Shown: positions 22,658 through 36,787, numbered from the stretch's first letter. The stretch is 64,000 nucleotides of DNA from Amorphophallus konjac (GCA_022559845.1 CM040128.1:267970698-268034697); one strand, 5' to 3'. Numbers and translations: made by a program. The notes: generated from the letters alone by a model not told the origin.

Positions 22658-25600
22658 TGTCACGCCCCGAGAGCAAAAGATACCCGGAGACGCGTGACGA
22701 GTTTATATCAATCATGTCAATCAGAGTAGTAGTGTATTCGACACAAAGACAGAGTGCGCAAATATAAAGATAACCCAATCCATTTATTCCTTTAATAAGA
22801 ATATGTCTATTATAACCCTTGCAAATACTAGACTCAATAAAAGAAAGGTACAACTCTTGACTCAAGAAAAATAGAGAAAAGACAGGACTAATTGACGCTT
22901 GAGTAGCTCTAACTCTTTCACTCTTGGCTTTAGATTGAATTCTCTCATCGTCAGACTTACCTGAAAAGTAGGGAAACACTAAGTGAGCGAACGCTCAGTA
23001 GGAAATTATATCTCAAGAACTAGCAATGGGTTTAAGTAATTACATCTTTCATGAATGCACTATAGCTATGCTTGCATAAAACGACAAGATAGAGAGAGTG
23101 TATAACAATAAGATAGCTAGAAGAACTAGTCATGAACTTTCAAGAACTTATATCAAAAGATATCAAGATATTCAAGCAAGTGTATTCATCATGTCATGTT
23201 AGAATTTGGCTATCACGTTCAAGCACGCAAGTATAAAATTACCCTTTTTCGGGTCACGCAAGTCATGTAATATCAAGTCAAGTACAAGTACAAGATTTGT
23301 GGAATGTTCAATAAAGCTAGTCATGCACTTCGGTATAATGCCAATACCGTGATCAATCAACTCCCATGGGCACAAGTACTTTCGGGTGCTCCTCCCAGGA
23401 CCAGATCGGGCCCTATATGCGCAGGCATTAATCATGTATTTTAACATCCACTTTTGTGTATAGCCAATATGGAATTTCAAGAATAAAGCTTATAGATATG
23501 TAGGATAGACTTTGATAGAATAGAATCCAAAATATGGAACTTGACATAGAATGGTGATAATAACGGTACAATCACGATTATCGATAAAACTAGGTGAAAT
23601 TGGTTCCCTAACTTGGGCACCATGACAAACAAGTATGGACACTCTTTATATAGAATTGAGGTCCAAATGAACAGTACATCAATGGCAAGACGTCCTCATT
23701 CTTAATATAGAATTGAGGTCCACAAGAACATCATGTTGAATATAGAATTGGGATTTACAAGAACAGCATCAAATGGCATGATAACCTCATCCCATTAAAA
23801 GAATTCTCATGATACACACTTTGCATAACATGAGGGCCGGTATACCATGTTTCTATAGAGTGACATGGCAAAGGTTGGGTAATGGGTTTTTATGGTACAA
23901 CCAGCTCAGTCGGCCTTGAGGGAATCCAAGGCTCGAGGAGTCTTATGGAGGTCTCTATGACTAACTCGCTAATCCAAAGGAACGGAGTGTCCAATGGAGA
24001 GCTTGTATGTCAATGAGAATTGAGGGTAGTGCGATAAAACATCATGAAACGTGAAACTATATTCACGGACTGGAATATAGTGCCGATATATATAGATATG
24101 TATACATATATAAAACCCTTCGGTTGACAGTAATCAGGGTAAAACAGTAATACAGAAAATAGCGACTTAAGCTAAGTCATTAATTATCCAATTAACGCCT
24201 TACTCAGGGGCGTTTATTCACAATTTGACGACGTATTCAGCAGGCGTCCATTCTTTATTTTTAATTTACCAAAATTTCCAATATTATAGAATTTAACAAA
24301 AACGCGCCTTGGTCAAGGGCGTTACCTTTCAATTTGCGCCCTGTACAGGGGTGTTAGTTCTATAAGACATGACCTTCATCAGGTCGTTAATTCAACATGT
24401 TTCCGGATTAATATGATCGGTAACAAAATTTCATGATAAATAATTTACAGGAAGTAGTTACAGGGATAGGACAAGAAAAATAACAGGATTCCGAGGGTAC
24501 AATCATGCATTAATTTGGATTCATGATTTCATAGTTATGGAATTTTAAACATGAGTAATTAACAATTATCTGAAATTGGCGACTATAGGGCATGGCGTCA
24601 AAACTAGAATTAGCGCCCTGGGCTGGGTCGCCTCTTTTTAAAAATTTACAGAAAACGCTTGAAATCATAGTAAAACTATATGCATGTATGATATAAGGTA
24701 TTATTAGTAATTGTAGTTGGTTTGGGCTACATTCTTGAGAAAACCTACCTTTTGTTGTGGATTGACTGGTGAACTTTGATGAAGAAACGGTACTCTGTTA
24801 CGAACAGAGTATGTTGTTTTGTAGGATGGGAAGGAAAAGTAGCAGTCTTTGTCTTCAGTTCAGTAAGGAGGAAGGAAGACACGGTCTTCACGTCCCACGT
24901 GCAGGAAGAAGAGTATGGTCGAGGAATAGTTTTCAAGCGTCTTCACACCACAGGCAACCTGTAGAGGAAGAGGAAGAAGATTATCAATAAGTTCTTCCCT
25001 TGGCACGAACAGATGTAGATGCTTGCCGTTTGAAGAACCCACTTCCTCAGTTGATTCAACAGAGTTACTGCAGGCTTCCTATAAATAAAATAAGATGAAG
25101 AATAATTAACACTCTTCATGAAATCGAAAAGCAGAGATTCAAGAAGAACCTGCTGTTCTTCACATACCTTAAAAGAACCGAACACCAAAATAGCGAACAG
25201 ATCAAATAGGTGGGTATTTATAGGATTTTTAGAATCCTAATTGGGTTAGAGTTTGTATTGGAAGTAACACTTCCGTGATAGAGTCCGTACCATATTCCAT
25301 CTTTGTCGTAGTTATCCAGAACTTGCTCTGGATAATCTCCTGGGTCGAACGAAACTCGAACTGAATTGACGTCTTAAGTGAGGGTGTTGAAATTAAATTG
25401 ACGCCTTGTCAAGCGTCATTTCTTATGCGAAATGCGCCCATGTAGAGGGCGTCACCTGTACTTGCCCTTTATTTATTTTCGGCCGTTTGGGAATTGACGC
25501 CCTCTGGTGTTGGCGTCCTTTTTAGAATTAACGCCTTATGTAAGGGCGTTTCGTTTTGAATTAGCGCCTTGAGTCAAGGCGTTATTTACATTTTGGTTTA

Positions 25601-25705
25601 TTATTTACTTCTTTAGGCCCTTATCATTCATTCATTAATTTTTTTTAATCTTATTTTGATCAATTGGGGTTTTTATTTCCTTTTATTTTTACCAGGGTTG
25701 CTACA
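22658..25705 (-). repeat. 3' LTR of Tekay element
   Basis: On the minus strand it starts TGTAGCAACCCTGG and ends GGGGCGTGACA. TATA-like TATAAATA lies at 25222-25215. Palindromic modules of the form RACGCC..GGCGTY lie on both sides of the TATA box (separate entry). Confidence 0.95.
24194..25590. repeat. RACGCC..GGCGTY palindromic modules in Tekay LTR (two clusters)
   Basis: Cluster one (24194-24380) holds modules such as AACGCC..GGGGCGTT at 24194-24214 and GACGACG..GGCGTC at 24237-24258. Cluster two (25400-25590) holds five or six more, for example GACGCCTTG..CAAGCGTC at 25400-25417 and AGCGCCTTG..CAAGGCGTT. Modules are 18-23 nt with about 12-nt spacers. The paralogous arrays in the other LTR are at 31852-32020 and 33057-33243. 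Confidence 0.85.
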
Positions 25706-25722
25706 CCCTCCCTCACTTAAAA
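25706..25722 (-). promoter_or_regulatory. Polypurine tract of Tekay element
   Basis: On the minus strand TTTAAGTGAGGGAGGG abuts the LTR start TGTAGCAACCC. This marks the left LTR as the 3' LTR and fixes the element's orientation. Confidence 0.85.
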
Positions 25723-25797
25723 GAATTTGGTCCCCAAATTCAATAGTATATATAAGTGGAGAGTGTAGTATATATACCTTTAAAATAATTCTAGAAA

Positions 25798-28700
25798 TTA
25801 CTTCCTCATGAATTCCTCGGTCTCCCATGTGGCTTCATGATCGGAACTCTTACTCCATTGTACCTTTAGCATGGGAATAACCTTATTCCTTAAAGTACGT
25901 ACTTCACGATCTAGTATCTTTATGGGCTTCTGCTCATATGTGAGATCCTTCTGGATAACTAAGTCTCCATGTTCAATAATATGTGATGGATCGTGTACAT
26001 ACTTCTTCAATATAGATATGTGGAACACATTATGAACATCAGACAATTGAGGAGGTAATGCGATGCGATAAGCAACCTCGCCAACTCTTTCCAATATCTC
26101 AAAAGGTCCAATGAACCTTGGTGTAAGCTTGCCCTTAACACCAAATCTCCGTATGCCACGTCTAGGCGATATTTTGAGAAATACATGATCTCCGACTTGG
26201 AACTCAAGATCTCTCCTTCTCGTGTCGGCATAAGCCTTTTTCCTAGACTGAGCAACTTGCAGTCTTTCTCTAATCAATTGTATCTTCTCAGTGGTATCCC
26301 TTACCATGTCTGGACCTAGCAGTTGCTTTTCTCCAACTTCGTCCCAGCATAAGGGTGATCGGCAACTCCTTCCGTATAAAGCTTCGAAAGGTGCCATTTG
26401 TATACTTGCCTGGTAGCTATTATTGTATGTAAATTCCACCAACGGCAAGTGATCATGCCAGCTTCCATCGAAATCCATGATGCAAGCTCTGAGTATATCT
26501 TCAACCACCTGATTAGTTCTCTCGGTCTGACCATCCGTTTGAGGATGAAAAGCTGTACTAAAGTTAAGCCTTGTTCCCAACGAATGTTGTAGTCCCTTCC
26601 AAAAATGAGAAGTAAAACGGGGATCTCTGTCAGACACGATTGAAATAGGAATACCGTGTAATCTGACTATGTCCTTGATGTATAATGCAGCCAACACATC
26701 GACTGACCATCGGCTCTTGATTGGCAAGAAATGTGCTGATTTAGTCAATCGGTCAATAATAACCCATATTTCATCATGTCCTCCTTTTGATTTAGATAAA
26801 CCCATGATGAAATCCATACCAATATTCTCCCACTTCCATTTAGGGATATCTAGAGGATGTAGTTTTCCAGCAGGCTTTTGGTGTTCCGCCTTGACCTGTT
26901 GGCATGTGAGACAGCGCGACACATAGTCCGCTATTTCCCTTTTCATGTTGGGCCACCAAAAATTTCTTTTCATATCTTGGTACATTTTGGTTGATCCTGG
27001 ATGAATCGTGTACCTTGACCTATGAGCTTCATCTAAGATCTTCTTCTTTAACTCGGGACAATCCGGTATGCAAGTTCTATTCCTGAACATTAATCTTCCT
27101 TCACAAGTTATTTGGAAATCAGATTGTCCTTCTAGTTTGCCCTTGATTTCCACTAATATTGGGTCATCCTCCTGAAGTGCTTGTACCTCAGTTAATAGGT
27201 CTGGATGAATGCTTATATGAGATAAGGTGACACATTGGGAATCCGTGTCCATGCTTATATTGAGCTTAGAGAATTGCTCCAGCAACTTCCATTCTTGAAT
27301 CATACAATTGGCTAACAGTACTCTCGGCTTTCGACTAAGGGCATCTGCTACATGATTACCCTTTCCGGGATGATATTATATATTGAAGTCGAAGTCCTTG
27401 AGATATTCTAGCCAACGCCTTTGCCTCATATTTAGTTCCTTTTGAGAGAAAAGATACTTGAGACTCTTGTGATCGGAGTATACAGTAAATTGTACTCCAT
27501 ATAGATAATGCCTCCAGATCTTTAGTGCAAATACTACCGCGGCTAATTCTAAGTCATGGATGGGGTAGTTCTCTTCGTGCTTCTTTAATTGACGAGAAGA
27601 GTAAGCAATAACCTTTCCTTGTTGCATTAGAACACATCCGAGGCCAATGCCAGAAGCATCTGTGTATACCTTGAATTTCTCTCCTTCCATTGGTAAAGCT
27701 AAGATAAGAGATGTAGTAAAATGATCCTTGATAGTTTGGAAGCTTCTTTCACATTCCTCACTCCATTCATAACGGATCTCCTTGCGAGTTAACCTCGTAA
27801 GTGGTACGGCGATCTTAGAGAAATCTTTGATGAATCTCCTGTAATAGCTAGCAAGACCTAAGAAACTTCGGATCTCGCTAGCATTAGTCGGTCTTTCCCA
27901 ATTTCTTACAGCTTCAACTTTTGATGGATCTACTGATAAGCCATCCTTTGATATAACATGTCCGAGAAAAGTCACTTCCTCAAGCCAGAATTCACACTTG
28001 CTGAGTTTTGCATATAATTGGTTTGCCCTCAATATTTGTAATGCAATCCTTAAATACTTCTCATGCTCTTCCTTGGTCTCGGAATAAATCAATATATCAT
28101 CAATAAAGACCACCACGAATTGATCCAAATAAGGCCTGAATATACTATTCATTAACTGCATAAAGGCAGCAGAGACATTCGTTAGTCCGAAAGGCATAAC
28201 AACAAATTCATAATGGCCGTACCTGCTTCTGAACGCGGTCTTAGGAATATCATCGTCCTTGATTCTTAGATGATGATATCCCGACCTAAGATCAATTTTG
28301 GAAAAGTACTTGGATCCTGAAATTTGATCAAACAACTCATCGATTCTCAGCAGTGGATACTTGTTCTTGATAGTGAGATGATTCAACTGTCGATAGTCGA
28401 TGCATAACCTCATGGATCCATCTTTCTTCTTTACAAATAATACAGGCGCTCCCCATGGGGAAGTACTTGGTCTTATGAATCCTTTCTTAATGAGTTCCAT
28501 CAATTGCTCCTTTAACTCCTTGAGTTCGGCATGTGACATTCTATACGGTGCCTTAGACACTGGACCCGCACCAGGAACTAAATCGATGGTGAAGGCCACT
28601 TCTCCTTGTGGGGGTAATCCAGGCAAATCTTCCGGAAATACGTCCGGAAATTCTTGTACCACCGGAATGTCTTCTTTCTTAGTTTCCTTAGCCTCTTTAA

Positions 28701-30132
28701 CCGTGACGAATGCAAGGAAAGATACACATCCTTTCCTGATGAGGTTGCTAGCTCGAAGAGCCGAAATAAGAGGGGTTTTGCTTCGCCTTTTGGAGCTAGT
28801 AAAGATCAGTTCTGGAAAGTCCTTGAAAGTAACCTTGCTATTGCGGCAATCGACTGTTGCCTGATATTTAGATAACCAATCTGCTCCTAGTATGACATCA
28901 TACTCCTTTAGATCTAAACATATGAGATCAACAGGGAGATTCTTACCATGAACCAATACTTCACAGTTCTGGTAATGGTGTGTAATATCAGTCTCGTTTC
29001 CTAGAGGGGTATACAAGACTAATTTTATCCATTCCGGTTCTAGGGGTAACGGATCAGCGAACTTCTTGGAAATAATTGAATGTGAAGCACCAGTATCAAT
29101 TAAGACATATGCAGACTTGGAACAAACTTTTAATGTACCTTCTACTAGTCCGCCTTCTTCTTCTTGTTCGGTCTCCTTAATTGCGTGAAGACGAGCATTA
29201 TTGGTTACTGGGCGCTTCCCGTCACCGGTTTGATCATTAAGTAATGGGCAATCGGGAATCCGATGCTCACGGCTCCCGCAACGGAGACATGCTCCAAGTT
29301 TCCTCCAGCACTCTTCGGCTCTATGGCCCGCCTTGTCACAATGCTTGCACACTATATTTGATGGGGTAGTGGTGATGGAGAAGGGCTTGGTCTTCTTAAA
29401 CTTCTGATCTTGTGAGGAAGTACCTCCATTGCTAGGCCACTTCTTGAAGTTGGGTTTAAAGGAACCCGAACTTGTGACTTGTTCTTTCTTGTCCTTCCCA
29501 CGGATTCTATCAGATAGTTCCGTGGCATCTTCTAGAAGCTGGGCTCGACGTACTATCTCCGAATAGACTTGAATATCCATCGGCGCCAGTTGGGTAATAT
29601 ATTGGGGCCTGAGCCCATTAAGGAACCTCCTAGCTTTCATCTTCTCGGTACTAACTAAGTGCTTAGCATACCGAGATAATCTAGAAAATTGGGCCTCGTA
29701 CTCAGCCACCGACAAAGATCGTTGCTTCAGTGCAGCAAATTCTGCAGCTTTCTTTTCCTGTACTCGGTCCGAAAAATATTTAGTGTTGAAATGTTCAACG
29801 AATTCTTCCCAAGTAACTTGGTCTTGATTTAAAGTAGCTTCTATTGATTCCCACCAGCATCGAGCATCCCTTTCCAACTGAAAGGTAGCTAATAAGATTT
29901 TATCTTGATCCGTGCACTGCATAATACGGAATATACGTTCCGTCTCCCTGATCCAGTGTTCTGCGTCGTCTGGATCAGTAGAACCCATGAATTTGGGCGG
30001 GTTCATGTTTTTAAAGACTTGGTGGAGACTCCCTGCTCGTTGTGCACCTCCATGTGCTACTTGTTGCAGCACTTGGGTCATGCCTTGGAGTGTACGCTGC
30101 ATGTTGCGCCACTGAGCACGTTCGGCAGCCAT
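25798..30132 (-). pseudogene. Tekay gag-pol polyprotein with a single in-frame stop
   Basis: One frame runs from ATG at 30132 to a stop at 25798 (about 1445 codons), broken only by TAA at 27378-27376 inside the RNase H-to-integrase spacer. Order of domains: gag ([18 protein letters not shown]), two zinc knuckles ([14 protein letters not shown] and [14 protein letters not shown]), protease (LIDTGASHS), RT with FIDDIL, RNase H ([19 protein letters not shown]), integrase zinc finger (HPGSTKMYQD to CLTCQQVK) and DDE core ([19 protein letters not shown]), and a chromodomain-like end (NKVIPMLKVQW). All catalytic motifs are present, so the stop is the only visible lesion. Confidence 0.93.
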
Positions 30133-30292
30133 TATCCTACAATTACAATAACTATATTAGTATATACTCGCGTTAAGGGCTTTTAAGTTTTTATGTTAAC
30201 TCAACCCTTGGTTCTACCCAATCTCACTGGTTAAAGGTTTGAACCTATCCTTGGACTTGGGTTTTTTTTTTCCTAGGAATTGAATACCCTAG

Positions 30293-30304
30293 GCTCTGAT
30301 ACCA
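30293..30304 (-). promoter_or_regulatory. Primer binding site, initiator Met tRNA type
   Basis: On the minus strand TGGTATCAGAGC lies 7 bases inside the 5' LTR (right LTR, boundary 30312). It matches the 3' end of plant initiator methionine tRNA, the common primer for minus-strand synthesis in this group. Confidence 0.9.
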
Positions 30305-30311
30305 CAAAAAC

Positions 30312-33300
30312 TGTCACGCCCCGAGAGCGGAAGATACCCGGAGACGCGTGACGAGTTTATATCAATCATGTCAATCAGAGTAGTAGTGTATTCGACACAA
30401 AGACAGAGTGCGTAAATATAAAGATAACCCAATCCATTTATTCCTTCAATAAGAATATGTCTATTACAACCCTTGCAAATACTAGACTCAATAAAAGAAA
30501 GGTACAACTCTTGACTCAAGAAAAATAGAGAAAAGACAGGACTAATTGACGCTTGAGTAGCTCTAACTCTTTCACTCTTGGCTTTCCCAATCAGATTGAA
30601 TTCCCTCATCGTCAGACTTACCTGAAAAGTAGGGAAACACTAAGTAAGCGAACGCTCAGTAGGAAATTATATCTCAAGAACTAGCAATGGGTTTAAGTAA
30701 TTACATCTTTCATGAATGCACTATAGCTATGCTTGCATAAAACGACAAGATAGAGAGAGTGTATAACAATAAGATAGCTAGAAGAACTAGTCATGAACTT
30801 TCAAGAACTTATATCAAAAGATATCAAGATATTCAAGCAAGTGTATTCATCATGTCATGTTAGAATTTGGCTATCACGTTCAAGCACGCAAGTATAAAAT
30901 TACCATTTTTCGGGTCACGCAAGTCATGTAATATCAAGTCAAGTACAAGTACAAGATTTGTGGAATGTTCAATCAAGCTAGTCATGCACTTCGGTATAAT
31001 GTCAATACCGTGATCAATCAACTCCCATGGGCACAAGTACTTTCGGGTGCTCCTCCCAGGACCAGATCGGGCCCTATATGCGCAGGCATTAATCATGTAT
31101 TTTAACATCCACTTTTGTGTATAGCCAATATGGAATTTCAAGAATAAAGCTTATAGACATGTAGGATAGACTTTGATAGAATAGAATCCAAAATATGGAA
31201 CTTGACATAGAATGGCGATAATAACGGTACAATCACGATTATCGATAAAACTAGGTGGAATTGGTTCCCTAACTTGGGCACCATGACAAATAAGTATGGA
31301 CACTCTTTATATAGAATTGAGGTCCAAATGAACAGTACATCAATGGCAAGACGTCCTCATTCTTAATATAGAATTGAGGTCTACAAGAACATCATGTTGA
31401 ATATAGAATTGGGGTTTACAAGAACAACATCAAATGGCATGATAACCTCATCCCATTAAAAGAATTCTCATGATACACACTTTGCATAACATGAGGGCCG
31501 GTATACCATGTTTCTATAGAGTGACATGGCAAAGGTTGGGTAATGGGTTTTTATGGTACAACCAGCTCAGTCGGCCTTGAGGGAATCCAAGGCTCGAGGA
31601 GTCTTATGGAGGTCTCTATGACTAACTCGCTAATCCAAAGGAACGGAGTGTCCAATGGAGAGCTTGTATGTCAATGAGAATTGAGGGTAGTGCGATAAAA
31701 CATCATGAAACGTGGGACTATATTCACGGACTGGAATATAGTGCCGATATATATAGATATGTATACATATATAAAACCCTTCGGTTGACAGTAATCAGGG
31801 TAAAACAGTAATACAGAAAATAGCGACTTAAGCTAAGTCATTAATTATCCAATTAACGCCTTACTCAGGGGCGTTTATTCACAATTTGACGACGTATTCA
31901 GCAGGCGTCCATTCTTTATTTTTTATTTACCCAAATTTCCAATATTATAGAATTTAACAAAAACGCGCCCTGGTCAGGGGCGTTACCTTTCAATTTGCGC
32001 CCTGTACAGGGGCGTTAGTTCTATAAGACATGACCTTCATCAGGTCGTTAATTCAACATGTTTCCTGATTAATATGATCGGTAACGAAATTTCATGATAA
32101 ATAATTTACAGGAAGTAGTTACAGGGATAGGACAAGAAAAATAACAGGATTTCGGGGGTACAATCATGCATTAATTTAGATTCATGATTTCATAGTTATG
32201 GAATTTTAAACATGAGTAATTAACAATTATCTGAAATTGGCGACTACAGGGCATGGCGTCAAAACTAGAATTAGCGCCCTGGGCTGGGTCGCCTCTTTTT
32301 AAAAATTTACAGAAAACGCTTGAAATCATAGTAAAACTATATGCATGTATGATATAAGGTATTATTAGCAATTGTAGTTGGTTTGGACTACATTCTTGAG
32401 AAAACCTACCTTTTGTTGTGGATTGACTGGTGAACTTTGATGAAGAAACGGTACTCTGTTACGAACAGAGTATGTTGTTTTGTAGGATGGGAAGGAAAAG
32501 TAGCAGTCTTTGTCTTCAGTTCAGTAAGGAAGGAAGACACGGTCTTCACGTCCCACGTGCAGGAAGAAGAGTATGGTCGAGGAATAGTTTTCAAGCGTCT
32601 TCACACCACAGGCAACCTGTAGAGGAAGAGGAAGAAGATTATCAATAAGTTCTTCCCTTGGCACGAACAGATGTAGATGCTTGCCGTTTGAAGAACCCAC
32701 TTCCTCAGTTGATTCAACAGAGTTACTGCAGGCTTCCTATAAATAAAAGAAGATGAAGAATAATTAACACTCTTCATGAAATCGAAAAGCAGAGATTCAA
32801 GAAGAACCTGCTGTTCTTCACATACCTTAAAAGAACTGAACGCCAAAATAGCGAACAGATCAAATAGGTGGGTATTTATAAGATTTTTAGAATCCTAATA
32901 GGGTTAGAGTTTGTATTGGAAGTAACACTTCCGTGATAGAGTCCTTACCATATTCCATCTTTGTCGTAGTTATCCAGAACTTGCTCTGGATAGTCTCCTG
33001 GGTCGAACGAAACTCGAACTGAATTGACGTCTTAAGTGAGGGTGTTGAAATTAAATTGACGCCTTGTCAAGCGTCATTTCTTATGCGAAACGCGCCCATG
33101 TAGAGGGCGTCACCTATACTTGCCCTTTATTTATTTTCGACCGTTTGGGAATTGACGCCCTCTGGTGTTGGCGTCCTTTTTAGAATTAACGCCTTATGTA
33201 AGGGCGTTTCGTTTTGAATTAGCGCCTTGAGTCAAGGCGTTATTTACATTTTGGTTTATTATTTACTTCTTTAGGCCCTTATCATTCATTCATTAATTTT

Positions 33301-33363
33301 TTTTAATCTTATTTTGATCAATTGGGGTTTTTATTTTCTTTTATTTTTACCAGGGTTGCTACA
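30312..33363 (-). repeat. 5' LTR of Tekay element
   Basis: This is the upstream LTR in element orientation, with the same ends as the left copy (TGTAGCAACCC..GGGCGTGACA) and a TATA-like box at 32880-32873. Small differences from the other LTR are mostly single-base changes plus short indels, for example three fewer bases near 32528. Confidence 0.95.
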
Positions 33364-33431
33364 ATTTGTGTAAAGATGTGCTTAACAAGAAATTAAAATA
33401 AGAAACAAAATATTAAGTGCATATATCACAC

Positions 33432-34242
33432 CTAATCAGAAATTGAAGAAGATGCAAATGTCCCGTCGAAAGGAACTTCTAAAATATCATTTTCACTCTG
33501 ATTATCAAACTTGCTACTTGCAAATATAGAGCAAAGTGAATCTTCTTCTGAAGTGTTAACTGAGGAAACATCTTCTCGAAGCTAATTTTTAATACATATC
33601 AGAGCTTGCACAATAGTATGATCTAATGAGCTTCTATATTTGTTCAACACCCTAACTACTCCCAGTACTGAAAGCTGATTCTGATGCTACAGTTGACATC
33701 GGAATAGCCAACACATCACGAGCCACCAATGAAAGCACTGTATATTTTAAAGAGTTACTTTTCCACCACTTTAAAATGTCTAAATTGTCATCTGGTTTTG
33801 CTGGTTCATCTAGATTAGCAAACAAATCAGATTTTTCTGATTAAATTAATGAAGACTGGTGAAGGTACTGGTCAAACTCCATGTACATGGATGTCAATGC
33901 ACTTCTTGAAGATGAGATAATTTTCCGCTTCGGCACACTTGTCATAGAAGATGCACTCGTAACAGTTTCACTCTCAAATGACTAACTTTGTCTTCTAGTG
34001 GCATATGTATCATAAAGATTTTTTAGTCCCATTTTCACCTCTGCTATCTGCCCATCAGCTTCATCACCATAAATCTTTTCAAAAAAATACTTTACTATGA
34101 TCATTTCAAAACGTGGATCCAAAATAGTTGCAATTGTAAGAAGAATATTTATTCTTTTCCAATACTTCTCAAACTTCAAAAGCATTCGTGAAGCCATCAA
34201 AGAAATGAATGAGTCATCATGAACAAGGAGGAAAGAAGTCAA
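33432..34242 (-). pseudogene. hAT transposase relic (RICESLEEPER-like), C-terminal half
   Basis: The frame from 34242 encodes KFEKYWKRINILLTIATILD and a following FEKIYGDE stretch, the catalytic-region tail of plant hAT transposases. After stops at 33982 and beyond, the C-terminal dimerisation block is still readable (ILKWWKSNSLKYTVLSLVAR, STVASESAFSTGS). The reading ends near 33432. The BED zinc finger and first half were not found to the right. Several stops and a frame change make it dead. It lies against the right end of the Tekay insertion, so that element probably landed near its 3' end. Confidence 0.85.
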
Positions 34243-35640
34243 GGAGGAAAGAAGTCACCAAACAACCTGTTTGCCAAGGGCAAACTATCAACAGCTACCT
34301 GTTTCTTCATTCTGTTGCAAGAGGAGCGGCTCTTGGCAGAGGATTCTTCCTGGCACACATGCCAAGTTTTTCCACTCGAATTGTACTACTATTTCATGGC
34401 ATTATTGGAAAAGAATGAAACCAAGGGTAGAGTGGTTCATAGGAACATCAGTGCGGGAGTATGAACTATTTTACAGAGAATCAGCCATCATTTTCTTTTG
34501 AGGAAAAAATCAATGTATAAGAATGGCTAGAAACTCTTGCATGCAGACAAGAAGATTTCCTACCCCCCAACCCCCAACAAGAGTAAGAAAAAAAGGTCAG
34601 CATTGCTTACTGTTACTATGGAGATGACAAACAATGTATAAGAAGATAAAAAAAATTAGAGAAAAGTTCTCAGCACAGGCAAGATGAAACAAAATTAACA
34701 TCAACCTAAAAGTATTTAAGTATCTTACTGCACTTGGTCAAATTCATCTTCCAAATGCACGGTGACAAAGCTTGCTAACTCAAAAACCAAAATCTTCAAA
34801 CTCGTACACTTCTTTAAAAAAATGCAATGAGAAGTGTATACCTGAAAGTCTCTCTTCTGTTAAGAATGGTTGGCCAGCTGAGTTCAGCCAATGCTTGTGA
34901 CAAAACTAGCAGCTTAAATTAGCTTTCTGTCATCATGAACTGGGACTCCCCATTCTTTATCATGAAATGAAATATAAAGCGGATCTACATGAATAGAGAA
35001 CACATGGAGTCAGACAAATTAGGTTATCTCTACTAATTTCTGCAGGGAACAAAGCAATAAATTCATGTATGTGTCGCCTTGTTGTTCTGTCCTTGACAGA
35101 GTGCAGATGATCTGGATGCTATAGAAGAATTTCATGACCATTTTAAAGTTCTACTAATTGAAGAGCATGGTATATCAACCCATCTGACTCTTTTAATAAA
35201 TGTTAAGAAGATTAAGGATCCTAATTGCCAGAAGTGATTGTAGAAGGTAGATGGGGTTATTGTGAAGCTGATGACGCTGAGATGCCCTTGAATTTTTCTT
35301 TTTCCAAGTTTCTGGTCTAAATTTGTTTTTTAAAAAGTTTAAACGACATCTACAATGGCAATTTCATTCGATGATCAGGAAAATTACTCCCAATGATATT
35401 TAATATACAAAAAGATGATTTCTTTTCTAGTCCTGAAAAAGAGATAAATGAGTATCAAACAGTTTTATGGCAGATGACCACAAGCAGGAAACAAACCCAC
35501 AATAGAAAGAAAATAATATCAATGAAGACCGCAGACAACTTCATCTTCAATGAAAAGATAACCTCAGAATCAGAAGACCCAGAAAAGAAGGCCAGCTTAT
35601 TTTTACCCTACTGGCATCGGAACCCCCACCCAGCGAGTGG
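34243..35640. other. AT-rich intergenic stretch, no supported gene
   Basis: Only short frames without recognisable motifs were seen. The 5' part of the hAT element would be expected here, but nothing I could identify as a BED finger remains. Confidence 0.4.
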
Positions 35641-35785
35641 GGTGTGCAGAGAGAGAGAGAGGGTGGTGCAGGTGAGGTGAATAGAGAGATCTGCTGGAGA
35701 GAGGGTGTCAGAGAAGGGTTTCCCCCTCCAGTGCCGACAACTACACAAGAGATGAGATAAGGTAAAGGAGGGAAAGAGAGCGTGA

Positions 35786-36170
35786 GTGAGAGTGAGAGCG
35801 AGAGCGAGAGAAAGATCAGCATACCGTGATCGTCGTCATCGTGGCTGTCGCGGGTGGCCGTCGTGGAGATCGTTGTCGCCGTCGCCGTCGCCGTCGCCGA
35901 GATCACTATTGATGGGAGAAACCCTAGATCTCGACGCAAGGCAGAGAGGGAGGGTGGCTGTCGCGGGTGGCCGTCGTGGAGATCGTTGTCGCCTCGCCGT
36001 TGCCGTCGCCGTCGTCGAGAGACTATTGATGGGAGAAACCCTAGATCTCGACGCAAGGCAGAGAGGGGAGGTGAGAAGAGGCCGCCTTGAACGGGAGTGC
36101 ATCGGGGCAAAAGGTTGCCGCGGAATGGGTTTTTTTACGACGCCCCGAAAACCCGATCCATAATCCTTCA
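35786..36170 (-). other. Leader-like GC-rich segment with a 113-bp tandem duplication
   Basis: Two copies of a roughly 110-bp unit (GTGGCTGTCGCGGG at 35841 and 35954, each followed by GTCGCC repeats, GATGGGAGAAACCCTAG and GACGCAAGGCAGAGAGG) lie in tandem. On the minus strand CTAGGGTTTCTCCC is typical of plant 5' leaders, so this may be the duplicated 5' end of a former gene. No conserved protein follows. Confidence 0.45.
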
Positions 36171-36301
36171 TGTCAGATCAGAAAACCCTCACCCTAAATC
36201 CGCTGGAACACAAAATTTTGGGTGAATGGTCTGATCCGGATCCGAAATTTTTTTCGGATCCGAATCAGGTTGTTGGATCGCAGTGATCCATCGACACCTC
36301 T

Positions 36302-36723
36302 ATGTTTGATGCCGACCTCTCGGTGATAATTCAGGAGTCAAGCGTTTGCCGATGTGAGTTATCATGATCTCCAACGAAAGTTTCGAACTTCTCCACCAAT
36401 AAAATAATGAAATTTTCACATGTATGCTCTTACAAAAGATCCTATTTATAAGTAAACCCTCACTTTTTATATATTATCAAGAATATCCCTGACATATGTC
36501 ATATTGTTACAGTTATATTCTTATGATTCTCAAGCCGTCAATGTCGACGATTATTATGAGAATATATCCATGAAAATCGTTTAAATCTGAAAAACCAAAA
36601 AATGCCCTTGTGTGCACGTGAGTCACGGAGAGAGAGAGAGAGACGGCTGCATTACAACCACTCTGTCTCACCTCCGGTAACTACCCCTCGTGATCCACGA
36701 ACAACTCCCCATCTCTCCCAGCC

Positions 36724-36787
<64 letters not shown>

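Larger units (their letters stand above)
22658..33363 (-). mobile_element. Complete Tekay-lineage Ty3/gypsy element (10.7 kb)
   Basis: Two nearly identical LTRs (22658-25705, 3048 bp; 30312-33363, 3052 bp) flank a gag-pol region read on the minus strand. Flanking five-base sequences ATTAG (22653-22657) and ATTTG (33364-33368) match at four of five positions, consistent with a slightly decayed target duplication. Polypurine tract and primer binding site are both in place. By eye the LTRs differ at only about one to two percent of positions, so the insertion is young. Its pol carries one stop codon. Confidence 0.95.
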
